A stretch of 64,000 nucleotides of DNA, from the NCBI GenBank assembly GCA_050485425.1, contig JBJHBJ010000017.1:8260-72259 (forward strand), read 5' to 3'. This document shows, in pieces, positions 52,740-61,593 of the stretch; the stretch's first letter is position 1; the number at the start of each line of letters is the position of its first letter. The position numbers and the translations under genes were made by a program. Below the pieces are notes generated by a model, which worked only from the letters and a program-made list of their open reading frames with translations, did no database searches and had not been told where the DNA came from. Origin of the DNA: LSCE01 sp050485425. GTDB lineage: Bacteria; Pseudomonadota; Gammaproteobacteria; Nitrococcales; Aquisalimonadaceae.

Positions 52740-52800
52740 GGAAGCGTGCTCCGTTTCGCCTGTTCCTGTTGTTGACTACACGCCGAGCCGGTCGCCCTTG

Positions 52801-52820
52801 TCTGTCTGTTAGCACACCGA
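52801..52820. promoter_or_regulatory. Possible seventh, weaker Crp/Fnr-type operator
   Basis: The sequence tctgtctgttagcacaccga keeps the TCTGT end and the central TA but departs from the consensus at three conserved positions. Reading leftwards, TGTAGT at 52780-52775 is 33 bp from the dyad, and the small membrane-protein gene starts at 52739. It is less certain than the other six. Confidence 0.4.
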
Positions 52821-52840
52821 TGCCGCATGCAACCGCTTTC

Positions 52841-54436
52841 TCAATACCCCATGGCACAGCCGTCCTTGCGATGATCCGACGCGCCCGTGAGTACGCCGGT
52901 TTCCCAGTCGATGGCAATCGCCTGTGCGCCGCCGATCGGACGGGGTGGCCGTACCAGGTGGTGGCCACGCTGCACCAGGCCGTGGCGCACGTCATCCGGC
53001 AAGGTGGTTTCCGCCTGAACCCCCTCCGCACCGGGCGGTGCGAATATCCGTGGCAGGTCCATGGCCTCCTGGAGATCCAGACCGTAATCCAGCAGATTCG
53101 AGAGGAAAGAGGCGTGCCCGGACGCCTGGTAGTGCCCGCCCATGACGCCGAAGGACAGCTGTATCCGGCCGTCCCGGGCCAGCAGCCCGGGGATGATGCT
53201 GTGCAGGGGGCGTTTGCCGGGGGCAATGGCATTGGGGTGTCCCGGCTCCAGCGAAAAGCTCTGCCCCCGGTTGTGCAGCAGCACGCCGCTGCGCGGTGAC
53301 ACGATACCACTGCCGAATGGCGAGAAGATTGAGTTGATGAAGCTCACGGCATTGCGGTCGCGGTCCACCACGGAGATATAGACCGTGTCTTCGTTGACCG
53401 GCGCCGTGACCGGAGGCAGGGTGCTCATCCGTTCCTCGTCCCTGATGTGGCGCCGTAATTCTGCCGCATGCACCTCGGACAGCATCCACTCGACCGGAAC
53501 GTGCGCCTGCGCCGGATCCGCCACCAGCGCATTCCTGACCTGATAGGCCAGGCGACCGGCCTCGATCTCGCGATGGAGACGCTCTGCGGAGAGCACGGGC
53601 ACGTCGCCGGAGCGGTAGCCGGACAGGATGTTGAGAATGAGCAGGGCGATGATGCCCTGGCCGTTGGGCGGACACTCGATCACATCATGCCCCCGGTACC
53701 GGGTCCGGATCGGGGTGACATATTCGCCACCGGCCCCGGCAAAATCCTCCAGCGTATGCAGCCCACCGAGGCTGCGCAGGTGGCTGACCATATCGTCGGC
53801 AATGGCGCCGGTGTAGAACGCTTCCGGCCCCTCCCGCGCAATGGTCTCCAGGGTACGGGCCAGCAGCGGCTGGCGATGCCGCGTGCCGACAGCCGGCGCG
53901 TTCCCGTCCACCAGGAAGGTTTCCCGTGCAGTGGGGTCGCGGCCCAGCAACTCGACGTGCTGCTGCCAGTCCAGTCGCGTACGAGGCGCGACGGGGTAGC
54001 CATCCCGGGCGTAACGGATCGCCGGTTGCAGCAGTTCCTGCAAGGAACGGCTACCGTAATCCGAGAGCAGTTGCCCCCAGGCCTGCACCGCGCCCGGGAC
54101 GGTGACGCCGTGGGGGGAATGGGCGTCCAGTTTCCGTATGTGCCGCTCGGCGAACCATTCGGCCGAGGCGGCCGCCGGGGCAGGACCGGAGCCGTTATAG
54201 GCCACCACCTCGTCGCTGCCACCTGGGGCATACAAGGCGAAACAGTCCCCGCCCACGCCGGTGGAACCGGGCTCAACCACACATTGCACCGCACAGGCGG
54301 CAATGGCGGCATCCATGGCGTTGCCGCCGTCCTGCAGCACATTGATGGCCGCCAGCGTGGCCAGGGGATGGGACGTCGCCGCCATACCTGCCGTGGCATG
54401 TACCGTGGACCGGCCGGGATACTCGAAATCTCGCAT
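52841..54436 (-). CDS. Gamma-glutamyltransferase family protein
   Basis: An Ntn-hydrolase precursor of 531 residues that would self-cleave before the catalytic Thr351 in NEDTVYISVVDRD. Other family features are AATSHPLATLAAINVLQDGGNAMDAAIA, STGVGGDCFALY, SPHGVTVPGAVQAW, NGQGIIALLILN, SFINSIFSPFGSGIV, and GKRPLHSIIPGL then GVMGGHYQ. There is no signal peptide, so the protein is probably cytoplasmic, unlike E. coli Ggt. This branch includes proteins acting on gamma-glutamyl compounds or oxamate amides. The ATG at 54436 has GGGAG upstream. It is divergent from the methyltransferase gene. Confidence 0.92.
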   Translation of the reverse strand: MRDFEYPGRSTVHATAGMAATSHPLATLAAINVLQDGGNAMDAAIAACAVQCVVEPGSTGVGGDCFALYAPGGSDEVVAYNGSGPAPAAASAEWFAERHIRKLDAHSPHGVTVPGAVQAWGQLLSDYGSRSLQELLQPAIRYARDGYPVAPRTRLDWQQHVELLGRDPTARETFLVDGNAPAVGTRHRQPLLARTLETIAREGPEAFYTGAIADDMVSHLRSLGGLHTLEDFAGAGGEYVTPIRTRYRGHDVIECPPNGQGIIALLILNILSGYRSGDVPVLSAERLHREIEAGRLAYQVRNALVADPAQAHVPVEWMLSEVHAAELRRHIRDEERMSTLPPVTAPVNEDTVYISVVDRDRNAVSFINSIFSPFGSGIVSPRSGVLLHNRGQSFSLEPGHPNAIAPGKRPLHSIIPGLLARDGRIQLSFGVMGGHYQASGHASFLSNLLDYGLDLQEAMDLPRIFAPPGAEGVQAETTLPDDVRHGLVQRGHHLVRPPRPIGGAQAIAIDWETGVLTGASDHRKDGCAMGY

Positions 54437-54622
54437 ACGGCTTTATCTCCCTCTCCAGCATTTCCCCTGGAACAGTAACCTGCGTTGTTTTTCACGATAC
54501 CAGACATCAAGGGGTTACGCGCCTGGCACGGGCGGGGTGTGCACTACAGAAAATTGAGTGGTTTTCCAGTCAGGCTGCGGCCAGGCTGGTGACAGGCAGG
54601 AGCAATCAAAGCGAGGAGGCCG

Positions 54623-55699
54623 ATGATGCGTACGCCCGACCAGATCCGCGCACCGGACCCGGACAAGCTGAAGGAGTTCATGGCCCGCTGGACGGCAGAC
54701 CAGGCGGCGACGTTTCATGCCGCCACGGTAATTGTCGGGGATCAACTGGGCCTGTACGCCGCCCTGGCAGCAGGCGGCAGACAGACGGCGGATGAACTGG
54801 CGACCCGGACCGGATATCACCCACGGCTGGTGAAGGAATGGCTCAACGCTCAGGTTGCCAGCGCCTACTGTGAATACGACGCGGCTGGCGCATGCTACTC
54901 CCTGACGCCGGAGCAGACCGCCTGCCTGGCCGATCCGTCCAGCCCCATGTTCGTGGCCGGAGGGGCACTGGTCTCGAACGCCAGCCACCAGGACATTGAC
55001 CGCGTGCGCCAGGCGTTCCTGGAGGACGGCGGAATCGGCTGGCACGAGCACCACCATCATCTGTTCGACGGTACGCTGCGGTTTTTCGAGCCGATTTATC
55101 GCCGCCATCTCGTGCAGGACTGGATTCCGGCCTTGCACGGCTTGGAGCAGCGGCTGAAGACAGGCGCCCGGGTGGCGGATATCGGCTGCGGGCAGGGCGC
55201 ATGCCTGATTCTGCTGGCCCAGGCCTACCCCGAATCCAGTTTCATCGGCTTCGATTACCACGAAGGCTCCATCGAAACCGCGCGCAGAAACGCGGAACAG
55301 GCCAATGTGTCGGATCGGGTGTCGTTCGAGGTGGCCGGCGCAGACAGCTTTGACGGCGATGACTATGACCTGATCTGTGTGTTCAACGCCTTGCATGAAT
55401 GGGGTGACCCGGTGCGCGCTGCAAGGCGTATCCGCGAGGCCCTGGCACCGGACGGGGTATGGATGTTCACCGAGCCGCTAGCCGACGAACACCCGGCCGA
55501 GAACGTCCGGGCCCGCACCTTCTACTCCGTTTCAACCTTCGTGTGCACGCCCAGTGCGTTGTCCCAGCCGGGCGGAGAATCGCTCGGTGCGCAGGCGGGG
55601 GAGAAGGAGATACGGCGAATCGCCGAGGCAGCCGGTTTCACCCGCTTGCGCAGAGCAGCGGAAACACCGATGTTCATGGTGCTGGAAGCCTCCCGGTAA
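54623..55699 (+). CDS. Winged-helix class I methyltransferase
   Basis: The 358-residue protein has an N-terminal winged-helix part (LGLYAALAAGGRQTADELATRTGYHPRLVKEWL, about 38-70), as in Rv2258c-like and O-methyltransferase-like enzymes. Its SAM domain carries ARVADIGCGQGACLILLA (motif I), SFIGFDYHEGSIETAR and DLICVFNALHEWGDP. A histidine run, GWHEHHHHLF, lies between. Natural substrate unknown. GAGGAGG precedes two consecutive ATGs (54623, 54626), and either may be used. It is a single gene, 132 bp from the dodecin gene. Confidence 0.87.
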   Translation: MMRTPDQIRAPDPDKLKEFMARWTADQAATFHAATVIVGDQLGLYAALAAGGRQTADELATRTGYHPRLVKEWLNAQVASAYCEYDAAGACYSLTPEQTACLADPSSPMFVAGGALVSNASHQDIDRVRQAFLEDGGIGWHEHHHHLFDGTLRFFEPIYRRHLVQDWIPALHGLEQRLKTGARVADIGCGQGACLILLAQAYPESSFIGFDYHEGSIETARRNAEQANVSDRVSFEVAGADSFDGDDYDLICVFNALHEWGDPVRAARRIREALAPDGVWMFTEPLADEHPAENVRARTFYSVSTFVCTPSALSQPGGESLGAQAGEKEIRRIAEAAGFTRLRRAAETPMFMVLEASR

Positions 55700-55831
55700 C
55701 GGCTGTGATGTTTGCCGGGGCCCTTCATTCCCGGTAGGGACATCTACACTGAACACTATCCCTCCCGAATGCTGGCCGGATCGGCTTGCCGAGAGAGGGA
55801 TACATTCTGCCGAGACAAGTGGAGAGCCATC

Positions 55832-56047
55832 ATGACGGACACAGCTTACAAAGTGATCGAGATCATCGGTGTCAGTGAAACGTCGTGGGAGGACGCCACT
55901 CGCAACGCCATCAGTATCGCCACTGAAAGCATCAAGCATCCGCGCGTCGCCGAAGTGAAAGAGATGGACGTCACCATCGACGAGAACGGCAAGATCACTG
56001 CTTTCAGGGTGAAGATAACGCTGTCCTTCAAGTACCAGCGTCACTAG
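55832..56047 (+). CDS. Dodecin (flavin-storage protein)
   Basis: Dodecins form hollow dodecamers that hold riboflavin or FMN. The 71 residues fit the family exactly: YKVIEIIGVSETSWEDATRNAI with the conserved flavin-stacking Trp at position 19, a helix, then KEMDVTIDENGKITAFRVKI and the end LSFKYQRH. GGAGAG at 6 bp sets the ATG at 55832. A stable hairpin follows the stop. Confidence 0.93.
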   Translation: MTDTAYKVIEIIGVSETSWEDATRNAISIATESIKHPRVAEVKEMDVTIDENGKITAFRVKITLSFKYQRH

Positions 56048-56051
56048 GAAG

Positions 56052-56093
56052 CGCCTTCCCGGGGTGCTGTTCCCGCCGCATCCCGGGAAGGCG
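56052..56093 (+). terminator. Hairpin after the dodecin gene, terminator-like
   Basis: The perfect 12-bp arms cgccttcccggg (56052-56063) and cccgggaaggcg (56082-56093) enclose an 18-base loop, four bases after the stop codon. No T-run follows, so efficiency as an intrinsic terminator is doubtful. It lies between this gene and the convergent protease gene. Confidence 0.5.
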
Positions 56094-56179
56094 TCAGGTC
56101 GCTCGCAGAGCCAGCCGACAATTCCGCTATCCGCAGCTCGGCAAGGTCATCGCATCCGCCGAGGGCAGAAAGAGCAGAC

Positions 56180-58171
56180 TCAACGGTTGACCGGTTCCAG
56201 CAGGCCGTTTTCCGTGCCGGTCGAAACAATTGCCTCACACTGTTGCGCGGTGAGCTCGGTATTTGAAGGCGACGTCTCGGAGCGCATCAAATTCCCGGGC
56301 TCCTCCACGTGCGCGCCGCTGTCCATGAGGACATGCACCAGCTCGTGGGCAAGCGCAATACCGGGGTCCCGCGTCCCTGCCGTGAGCCAGACGGTATCCT
56401 GCAGCGCCGGACGTGTCCGGCTGTTGCTCCTGCCGATGGCCTCGGCGTCGTAAGGCTCAACCTGCAGCGTATCCGTGACGAAATACACCGTGGGTTTGGG
56501 AAGCGCCAGTTGCTCCACCAGTGCGGTGCCGATGAGGTCATGGAAATAGTGATAGACGGGCGGCCCGTCGAGCAGGCGCGTCTCGGCATGGCGAACATGA
56601 ACCCGGCATTGCGCCAGGATATCGGCTGCCTCCCGGAGGGAATTCCCGATCTTGCCTGACCGCCAGCCGGTGCCGTCGAAGTAGGCCAGGGTGAGTGCCA
56701 GCGCGTAACCCGACAACGGGGCAGGGGAGGCGTCCGGGTAAAGCTCTTCGGCGGTCAGCGTCTGCCGGCTCAGTTCCCGGGGAGCGCTGTCATCCAGTAG
56801 CGGCGGGAGATGTTCGGTGATTTCCGGGCGCGGCAGGAATCCCATCGAGGCAACGTCCTGGCTTCCTCCGAATGCCGGCAGCACGCGCTCGGAGATGGCA
56901 GTCTTCAGTTCCCCGGCCGTCCAGTCCGGGTTGCTCGCCAGCATGCGCGCCGCCAGTGCCGAGACCCGGATGGCGGCATAGCTCGAACCGGAAGCCACGG
57001 TGTCGTTGCCATCGAAATCCATGACCAGCAGCCGTTCCGCGGGAACGAGCAGATCGACTGATTCCGCCCCCCAGTTGGAACCCTGCGCGATCCGGCCGTC
57101 GGACAGGGAGGAGCTCACGACAATCGTGTTCTCCAGCGCCAGGCTTGCCGGGTAGATCGGTTGCCTGTCGATGTCCCAACCGTTGTTGCCGGCAGAGATG
57201 ACGAACAGCATCTCGGGACGCTCACCGGCGGCGGCGGCGAATGCCTCCCAGTTGCTGCGATCATCACTGCCCATGGATATATTGACAATGCGTACGCCGC
57301 TGGCGTCGGCATCGGCGATCAGATCACGCATCCGTGCCATATCCGGTCGTGGGTACCGGTAAGGCACCAGCCGGGCTTCGGGCGCTTCCCGCAGTAACAG
57401 CGCCGCGGTCCTGGTACCGTGGCGCTGTGGAAAAAAAGGGGATTGCGCCGGATGGGAATCGAAAGGACGGCGGTCCATGTCCCAGAAATCGTAGCCCAGG
57501 ATCGTTCCGGATTCGTCCCGCGCCAGCCGCCCGGCGATGCCGGGCAGCAGGTAGTTCACCCCCGAGTCCACATGCGCTACCGGTATGCCACCGGGGTCAT
57601 CACCTTCGGGGACGGCCGGGTTGAGGGGCTCACGCTCAACTTCCGACTGAAGATCGTCTCCCAAGACAATGATGTAAGAGGGGATTTTTTCGTCGCTCTC
57701 GTACACGAGGCGACGTCCGTGGCTGACCGAGCAGTCCGCACCGGCAATCGCCGCAAGGCGCGGGACAGGATTGTCTGTCCCGGACGCGGGGGACCAGTAC
57801 TCCACGGTCAGCCGACGCAATTGTCCCTGCGGTGCGAACCGTTCAACGCGAAACTCCGCGCCGTCCCGCAACACGAAACGGCGCTTCCAGCCGATATCGA
57901 TTCCCCGCATGGTCAGCGCGTCTTCGCTGACATCCGGACCGGCACCCGGAATCCGCGCCGCCATCTCGCCGGGTTCGGCGAACGGTTCCCCACAGACGGC
58001 GTTGACCGTCTGCAGCACCGTTTCCACCTCTCCCTGTGCCTGCGCCGGGACGGCGAGCAGCAGGCACAGCGCCGAGAGTCCCGCCCGGAGCAGTACGCCA
58101 CCATCCGGTAGCGCTGCCCGGGGCGCATGGTGGCGTCTCCGGGCAACGGACCACTGCAGGGTCTGCCTCAC
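56180..58171 (-). CDS. Exported subtilase (S8) with C-terminal HExxH domain
   Basis: A 663-residue protein with a signal sequence (LLRAGLSALCLLLAVPAQAQG, cleavage near 46) and an N-terminal region of about 140 residues. The subtilisin-type catalytic domain has Asp202 in VAHVDSGV, His251 in RHGTRTA, the oxyanion Asn329 in SAGNNG and Ser397 in SGSSYAA. The C-terminal part (about 470-663) contains AHELVHVLMDSGAH (His609, Glu610, His613, His621) followed by PGNLM, a zinc-metallopeptidase-like HExxH arrangement with a Met-turn-like end. So one chain seems to carry two protease sites. The GTG start overlaps the ProX stop as GTGA, making it the last gene of the betaine transporter operon. Confidence 0.85.
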   Translation of the reverse strand: MRQTLQWSVARRRHHAPRAALPDGGVLLRAGLSALCLLLAVPAQAQGEVETVLQTVNAVCGEPFAEPGEMAARIPGAGPDVSEDALTMRGIDIGWKRRFVLRDGAEFRVERFAPQGQLRRLTVEYWSPASGTDNPVPRLAAIAGADCSVSHGRRLVYESDEKIPSYIIVLGDDLQSEVEREPLNPAVPEGDDPGGIPVAHVDSGVNYLLPGIAGRLARDESGTILGYDFWDMDRRPFDSHPAQSPFFPQRHGTRTAALLLREAPEARLVPYRYPRPDMARMRDLIADADASGVRIVNISMGSDDRSNWEAFAAAAGERPEMLFVISAGNNGWDIDRQPIYPASLALENTIVVSSSLSDGRIAQGSNWGAESVDLLVPAERLLVMDFDGNDTVASGSSYAAIRVSALAARMLASNPDWTAGELKTAISERVLPAFGGSQDVASMGFLPRPEITEHLPPLLDDSAPRELSRQTLTAEELYPDASPAPLSGYALALTLAYFDGTGWRSGKIGNSLREAADILAQCRVHVRHAETRLLDGPPVYHYFHDLIGTALVEQLALPKPTVYFVTDTLQVEPYDAEAIGRSNSRTRPALQDTVWLTAGTRDPGIALAHELVHVLMDSGAHVEEPGNLMRSETSPSNTELTAQQCEAIVSTGTENGLLEPVNR

Positions 58172-59208
58172 TGCGCGGCGGCACGTGCCGCGTCGAGCCA
58201 GCTGTCCACCTGATCGCGATTGTCAGCGATCCACTCAGCCGCATGAGGCCGCACCTCGGCATCGGTGAGATCCTGTTCATCCATGAGCTTGTCGATCTCG
58301 CTGATCCACACCAGCGGCAGGCGAACCTGCCGGAACAGTTCCGCGGCCGCGGGATTGGCCTCAAGGAAGTCATTGTTGGCGGCTACCTGGATATCCGCGG
58401 CCACGAAGCCCATCTCGATCGGGTCGGACACCGCACCTTCAACGCCTTCGGTGCGCTCCGCCTCGTCCTCGACAATGCCGGGGGCGTTGATCCACGCCAC
58501 GTCCTCCCCCGGAACCAGCGCCAGCAACCAGGCGCTCGGACCCCAGGTGTAATACAGCGCCGGGTCACCCGCCTCTATACGGGACAGGGCTTCGGCAAAA
58601 TTGGCCGCGTAGCCGGCATCCACATGGTTGATGTAGTCGTGCAGCTCGAACTGGTCGAGCATCGCGTTGATGCCTTCGTGGCAACCCCAGCCGGGCGGGC
58701 AGCCGAACAGGTCCGCCTTGCCGTCGCCGGTGGCGTCGAAAGCCGCCCGGACATCGTCCCGCTTGAAATCCTCGATGCCCGTGATGTCGTAGTTTTCCAC
58801 GGAGGCCTTGTCCACCAGATACCCCTGAATGCCGCAGGCGGGGCAATGCGGATCGAACAGCGTTGCCGCATCATCGAAGCCGTCGGGCAGTTGAGGGTTA
58901 TGCAGCGGGAACCAGCCATTGGGCCAGTAATGTGCATCCCCTTCGGAAATCCCCAGATACGCCACCGGGTTGGACAGGGAAATGGGATCCTGGACGTCGT
59001 ATCCCAGTTCCTCCAGCAATTCCACGAAAACCCAGCTGACGGGCACGGCGGAGGTCCAGGTGGCGACCGCCGGCTGCACGGTGACACCATCACCTGGTTG
59101 TTCGCCGGCCTGTGCGTTCCCCATCGCCGCGGCCAGCGTCAACGCGGCAGCGATGGATGTGGCAGCCGCGACGGGCCAGCCGCGACGGGTGGTGTTGAAG
59201 CGTTTCAT
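58168..59208 (-). CDS. proX: Glycine betaine/proline ABC transporter substrate-binding protein
   Basis: The 346-residue protein has a signal peptide (cleavage near NAQA/GEQ) and a ProX/OpuAC fold. Aromatic box candidates are ATWTSAVPVSWVF and DAHYWPNGWFP, with CPPGWGCHEG in the second lobe and YTWGPSAWLLAL later. The mature protein is rich in Asp and Glu, as expected in halophilic or halotolerant bacteria. GGAGGGTGAGGAT supports the ATG at 59208. It follows the permease by 65 bp and is coupled to the protease gene. It binds betaine-like solutes in the periplasm. Confidence 0.92.
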   Translation of the reverse strand: MKRFNTTRRGWPVAAATSIAAALTLAAAMGNAQAGEQPGDGVTVQPAVATWTSAVPVSWVFVELLEELGYDVQDPISLSNPVAYLGISEGDAHYWPNGWFPLHNPQLPDGFDDAATLFDPHCPACGIQGYLVDKASVENYDITGIEDFKRDDVRAAFDATGDGKADLFGCPPGWGCHEGINAMLDQFELHDYINHVDAGYAANFAEALSRIEAGDPALYYTWGPSAWLLALVPGEDVAWINAPGIVEDEAERTEGVEGAVSDPIEMGFVAADIQVAANNDFLEANPAAAELFRQVRLPLVWISEIDKLMDEQDLTDAEVRPHAAEWIADNRDQVDSWLDAARAAAQ

Positions 59209-59273
59209 ATCCTCACCCTCCGTTATCGATCAACGATTCTCCAGTTTCTCCTTCGCCCTGTAACCTTAGTTGC

Positions 59274-60173
59274 TCAATCGGACTTGTGGCGGGCACCGGG
59301 CGCTTTCTCCCCCAGGCCCTGGGTGATCCGGTCCAGGACCATGGCCAGCAGTACAATGCCGATTCCGCCGACGAAGGCCTGCCCGATATTCAGTCGCTCC
59401 AGACCGGCATAGACTTCCAGCCCCAGGCCGCCGGCGCCGATAATGGCGGCGATGACGACCATGGACAGCGACAGCATGATGGTCTGATTGAGACCGGCCA
59501 TGATGGTCGGAAGGGCCAGCGGGAACTGCACCTTCCAGAGGATCTGCCGGCGCGTCGAACCGAACGCCACGGCTGCTTCGATGAACTCGCTCTGCACCTG
59601 GCGGATCCCCAGGTTGGTCAGCCGGATCATGGGCGGCATGGCGAAGATGATGGTGGCGATCAATCCGGGTACGTTGCCGATGCTGAAGAGCATGACGGCC
59701 GGCACCAGGTAGACGAACGGCGGTGTGGTCTGCATGATGTCCAGCACCGGTCGGAGCGCGGCGTAGAAGCGGTCGCTCCGCGAGCACAGAATGCCCAGCG
59801 GCAGGCCGAAAAGCACACAGAAGAATACCGCCGTCACGACCAGGGACAGGGTCACGATCAGCTGATCCCAGACGCCCATGAAGCCGACCAGGCTGAACGC
59901 GATCAGCGCGAACAGGCCAACGCGCCACCGCGCGGCCCACCAGCCCAGCGCAAATACCGCTATCAGGAAGGCGCCCGGGGGGATGGCGCTCAGCGCCCAG
60001 TGCACGGCATTCATCACACCACGGACCGGTGGGCTGACGTAGGTGCGGAAGAAATCCCGGAAATTGGAGACCATCCAGTTCACCGCATCTGTAATGGCCT
60101 GTCTTGCGGGAAGATCGAAGAACTCGAATGGATCGTTCAGCAGTGCTCGCAGGAACTCAAGTAATTCGCCCAT
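59274..60173 (-). CDS. proW: Glycine betaine ABC transporter permease
   Basis: A 299-residue inner-membrane protein with about six helices and the ABC permease coupling motif region EAAVAFGSTRRQILWKVQFPLALPTIMAGLNQTIMLSLSMVVIAAIIGAGGLG (beginning near residue 190). The ProW trait LDIMQTTPPFVYLVPAVMLF is also clear. It lies between the ATPase gene (74 bp) and the binding-protein gene (65 bp). It forms the translocation pore for osmoprotectant uptake. Confidence 0.94.
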   Translation of the reverse strand: MGELLEFLRALLNDPFEFFDLPARQAITDAVNWMVSNFRDFFRTYVSPPVRGVMNAVHWALSAIPPGAFLIAVFALGWWAARWRVGLFALIAFSLVGFMGVWDQLIVTLSLVVTAVFFCVLFGLPLGILCSRSDRFYAALRPVLDIMQTTPPFVYLVPAVMLFSIGNVPGLIATIIFAMPPMIRLTNLGIRQVQSEFIEAAVAFGSTRRQILWKVQFPLALPTIMAGLNQTIMLSLSMVVIAAIIGAGGLGLEVYAGLERLNIGQAFVGGIGIVLLAMVLDRITQGLGEKAPGARHKSD

Positions 60174-60247
60174 TGCGTGACCACCTTGCGCGTTGTGGCA
60201 GGCCTCCCGCCATCATGGGAAGCCGGAGGTTCTGACAGCCGGCCCGA

Positions 60248-61510
60248 TCAGGAGGCGCGATCGCTGGTGGCGTCGCCAGCAGCCTGCTGCTGGTGACCAC
60301 GTTTATCGAGGATGCCGCTGATCAGCTCGGGATCGTCGATCAGTCCGCGAATACGACCATCTTCACGGGTAACGACGACAGGCAATGCGGAGTGGAGTCG
60401 GCTACGCAACACCTGCCGCAGCACCGTGGTGTCCGGACACGTCAGGATCATGTCGTCACGGCGGTCCGGGCGAGCGTCCGCCGCATCCGCCTCGATAACG
60501 GTCTCCAGCGACCGGACCACCAGTTCCCGTTCACCCAGTACAACGTGCTTCAGCCGTCCCTGGCTGTCCTGGCCGAAGCGAAGTCGCGGGTAGCCGCGGC
60601 GGGCGAAATACTGCAGGCCGTTGCGTCCATGCACGCGCTCGACCAGCGGGCTGGTAAAGGGCAGGGCGATGGTACCGGCGGTCATCACGCCGGTGGGGTC
60701 GGCGTGCTCGACGAAGCGGGCCACATACTCGGTTCGTGGATTGACCAGGATCTCTTCCGGGCTGCCCACCTGGACAATCTGGCCATCTTCCATGATCGCG
60801 ATGTGGTCACCGATCCGCATGGCCTCGTCCAGATCGTGGGTGATGAACAGCACGGTGCGTTTCAGCTCCTGCTGGATGCGCTTGAGCTCCTGCTGCATGT
60901 TCACCTTGATCAGCGGGTCCAGCGCCGAGAACGGTTCATCCATCAGCAGCACGCGCGCCTGGGTGGCGAGGGCCCGCGCCAGGCCAACCCGTTGCTGCAT
61001 GCCGCCGGACAGCTCCGAGGGATACGCCTGCCCCCAGTCACCGAGGCCGACCATCTCGAGCACCTCGCCGCCGATCTGCCTGCGCTCGGCGTCCGGACGC
61101 CCCTGGATTTCCAGGCCGTAAGTGGCGTTTGACAGCACCGTACGATGAGGGAAGAGGGCGAAATGCTGGAAAACCATGCTCATGTGCTGTTTGCGCAACA
61201 TGCGCAATTGCTCAGGGCCGAGCGCCGTGATGTCCAGATCGCCGGCTTCGGGGTCCTTGAAGATCACCTTCCCTGCGCTGGGGTCGATAATCCGGTTGAT
61301 ACAGCGAATCAGCGTTGACTTGCCGCTGCCGGACAGCCCCATGATGACGAATACCTCGCCGGGGGCTATGTCGAAACTGGCGTTGTCCACCCCGACAATG
61401 TGGCCGGTTGCCTGCTGGATCTCGCTCTTGGATTGGCCCTGCTTCAGCAGAGACAGTGTTGATGCCGGCTCGGGGCCGAAAATCTTGCTGACGCCCTCTG
61501 CACGTATCAC
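60248..61510 (-). CDS. proV: Glycine betaine ABC transporter ATPase with CBS domains
   Basis: The 420 residues contain the Walker A motif GLSGSGKST (58-66), the Q-loop VFQHFALFPHRTV, the signature LSGGMQQRVGLARALA, the Walker B motif LLMDEPFSALDPL and the H-loop FITHDLDEA. Two CBS-like repeats follow from about 285, which in OpuA/ProV proteins sense ionic strength. The start is a GTG at 61510 with GAGGAT upstream. It is the first gene of the operon, downstream of an inverted repeat and a -10-like element. Confidence 0.94.
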   Translation of the reverse strand: MIRAEGVSKIFGPEPASTLSLLKQGQSKSEIQQATGHIVGVDNASFDIAPGEVFVIMGLSGSGKSTLIRCINRIIDPSAGKVIFKDPEAGDLDITALGPEQLRMLRKQHMSMVFQHFALFPHRTVLSNATYGLEIQGRPDAERRQIGGEVLEMVGLGDWGQAYPSELSGGMQQRVGLARALATQARVLLMDEPFSALDPLIKVNMQQELKRIQQELKRTVLFITHDLDEAMRIGDHIAIMEDGQIVQVGSPEEILVNPRTEYVARFVEHADPTGVMTAGTIALPFTSPLVERVHGRNGLQYFARRGYPRLRFGQDSQGRLKHVVLGERELVVRSLETVIEADAADARPDRRDDMILTCPDTTVLRQVLRSRLHSALPVVVTREDGRIRGLIDDPELISGILDKRGHQQQAAGDATSDRAS

Positions 61511-61543
61511 CCTGATGGAATCCTCTATCGCCTACAAGAAGCG

Positions 61544-61593
61544 GTGTTCACGTCGTCGCGCGAACACTTTGTTGTTCTATTCACCCTAGTATA
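61544..61593 (-). promoter_or_regulatory. Possible promoter/operator of the betaine operon
   Basis: An inverted repeat GTGTTC-N12-GAACAC spans 61544-61567, 34 bp upstream of the proV GTG. A TATACT -10-like hexamer reads leftwards at 61593-61588. No good -35 is seen. The repeat would lie just downstream of the transcript start, a typical repressor position. This is a weak prediction. Confidence 0.35.

Noticed and set aside
56045..56093. taggaagcgc after the dodecin gene as a third MITE end
   Set aside because: Similarity stops after ten bases. There is no matching right end or TA on the far side, and the sequence is explained by a simple hairpin.
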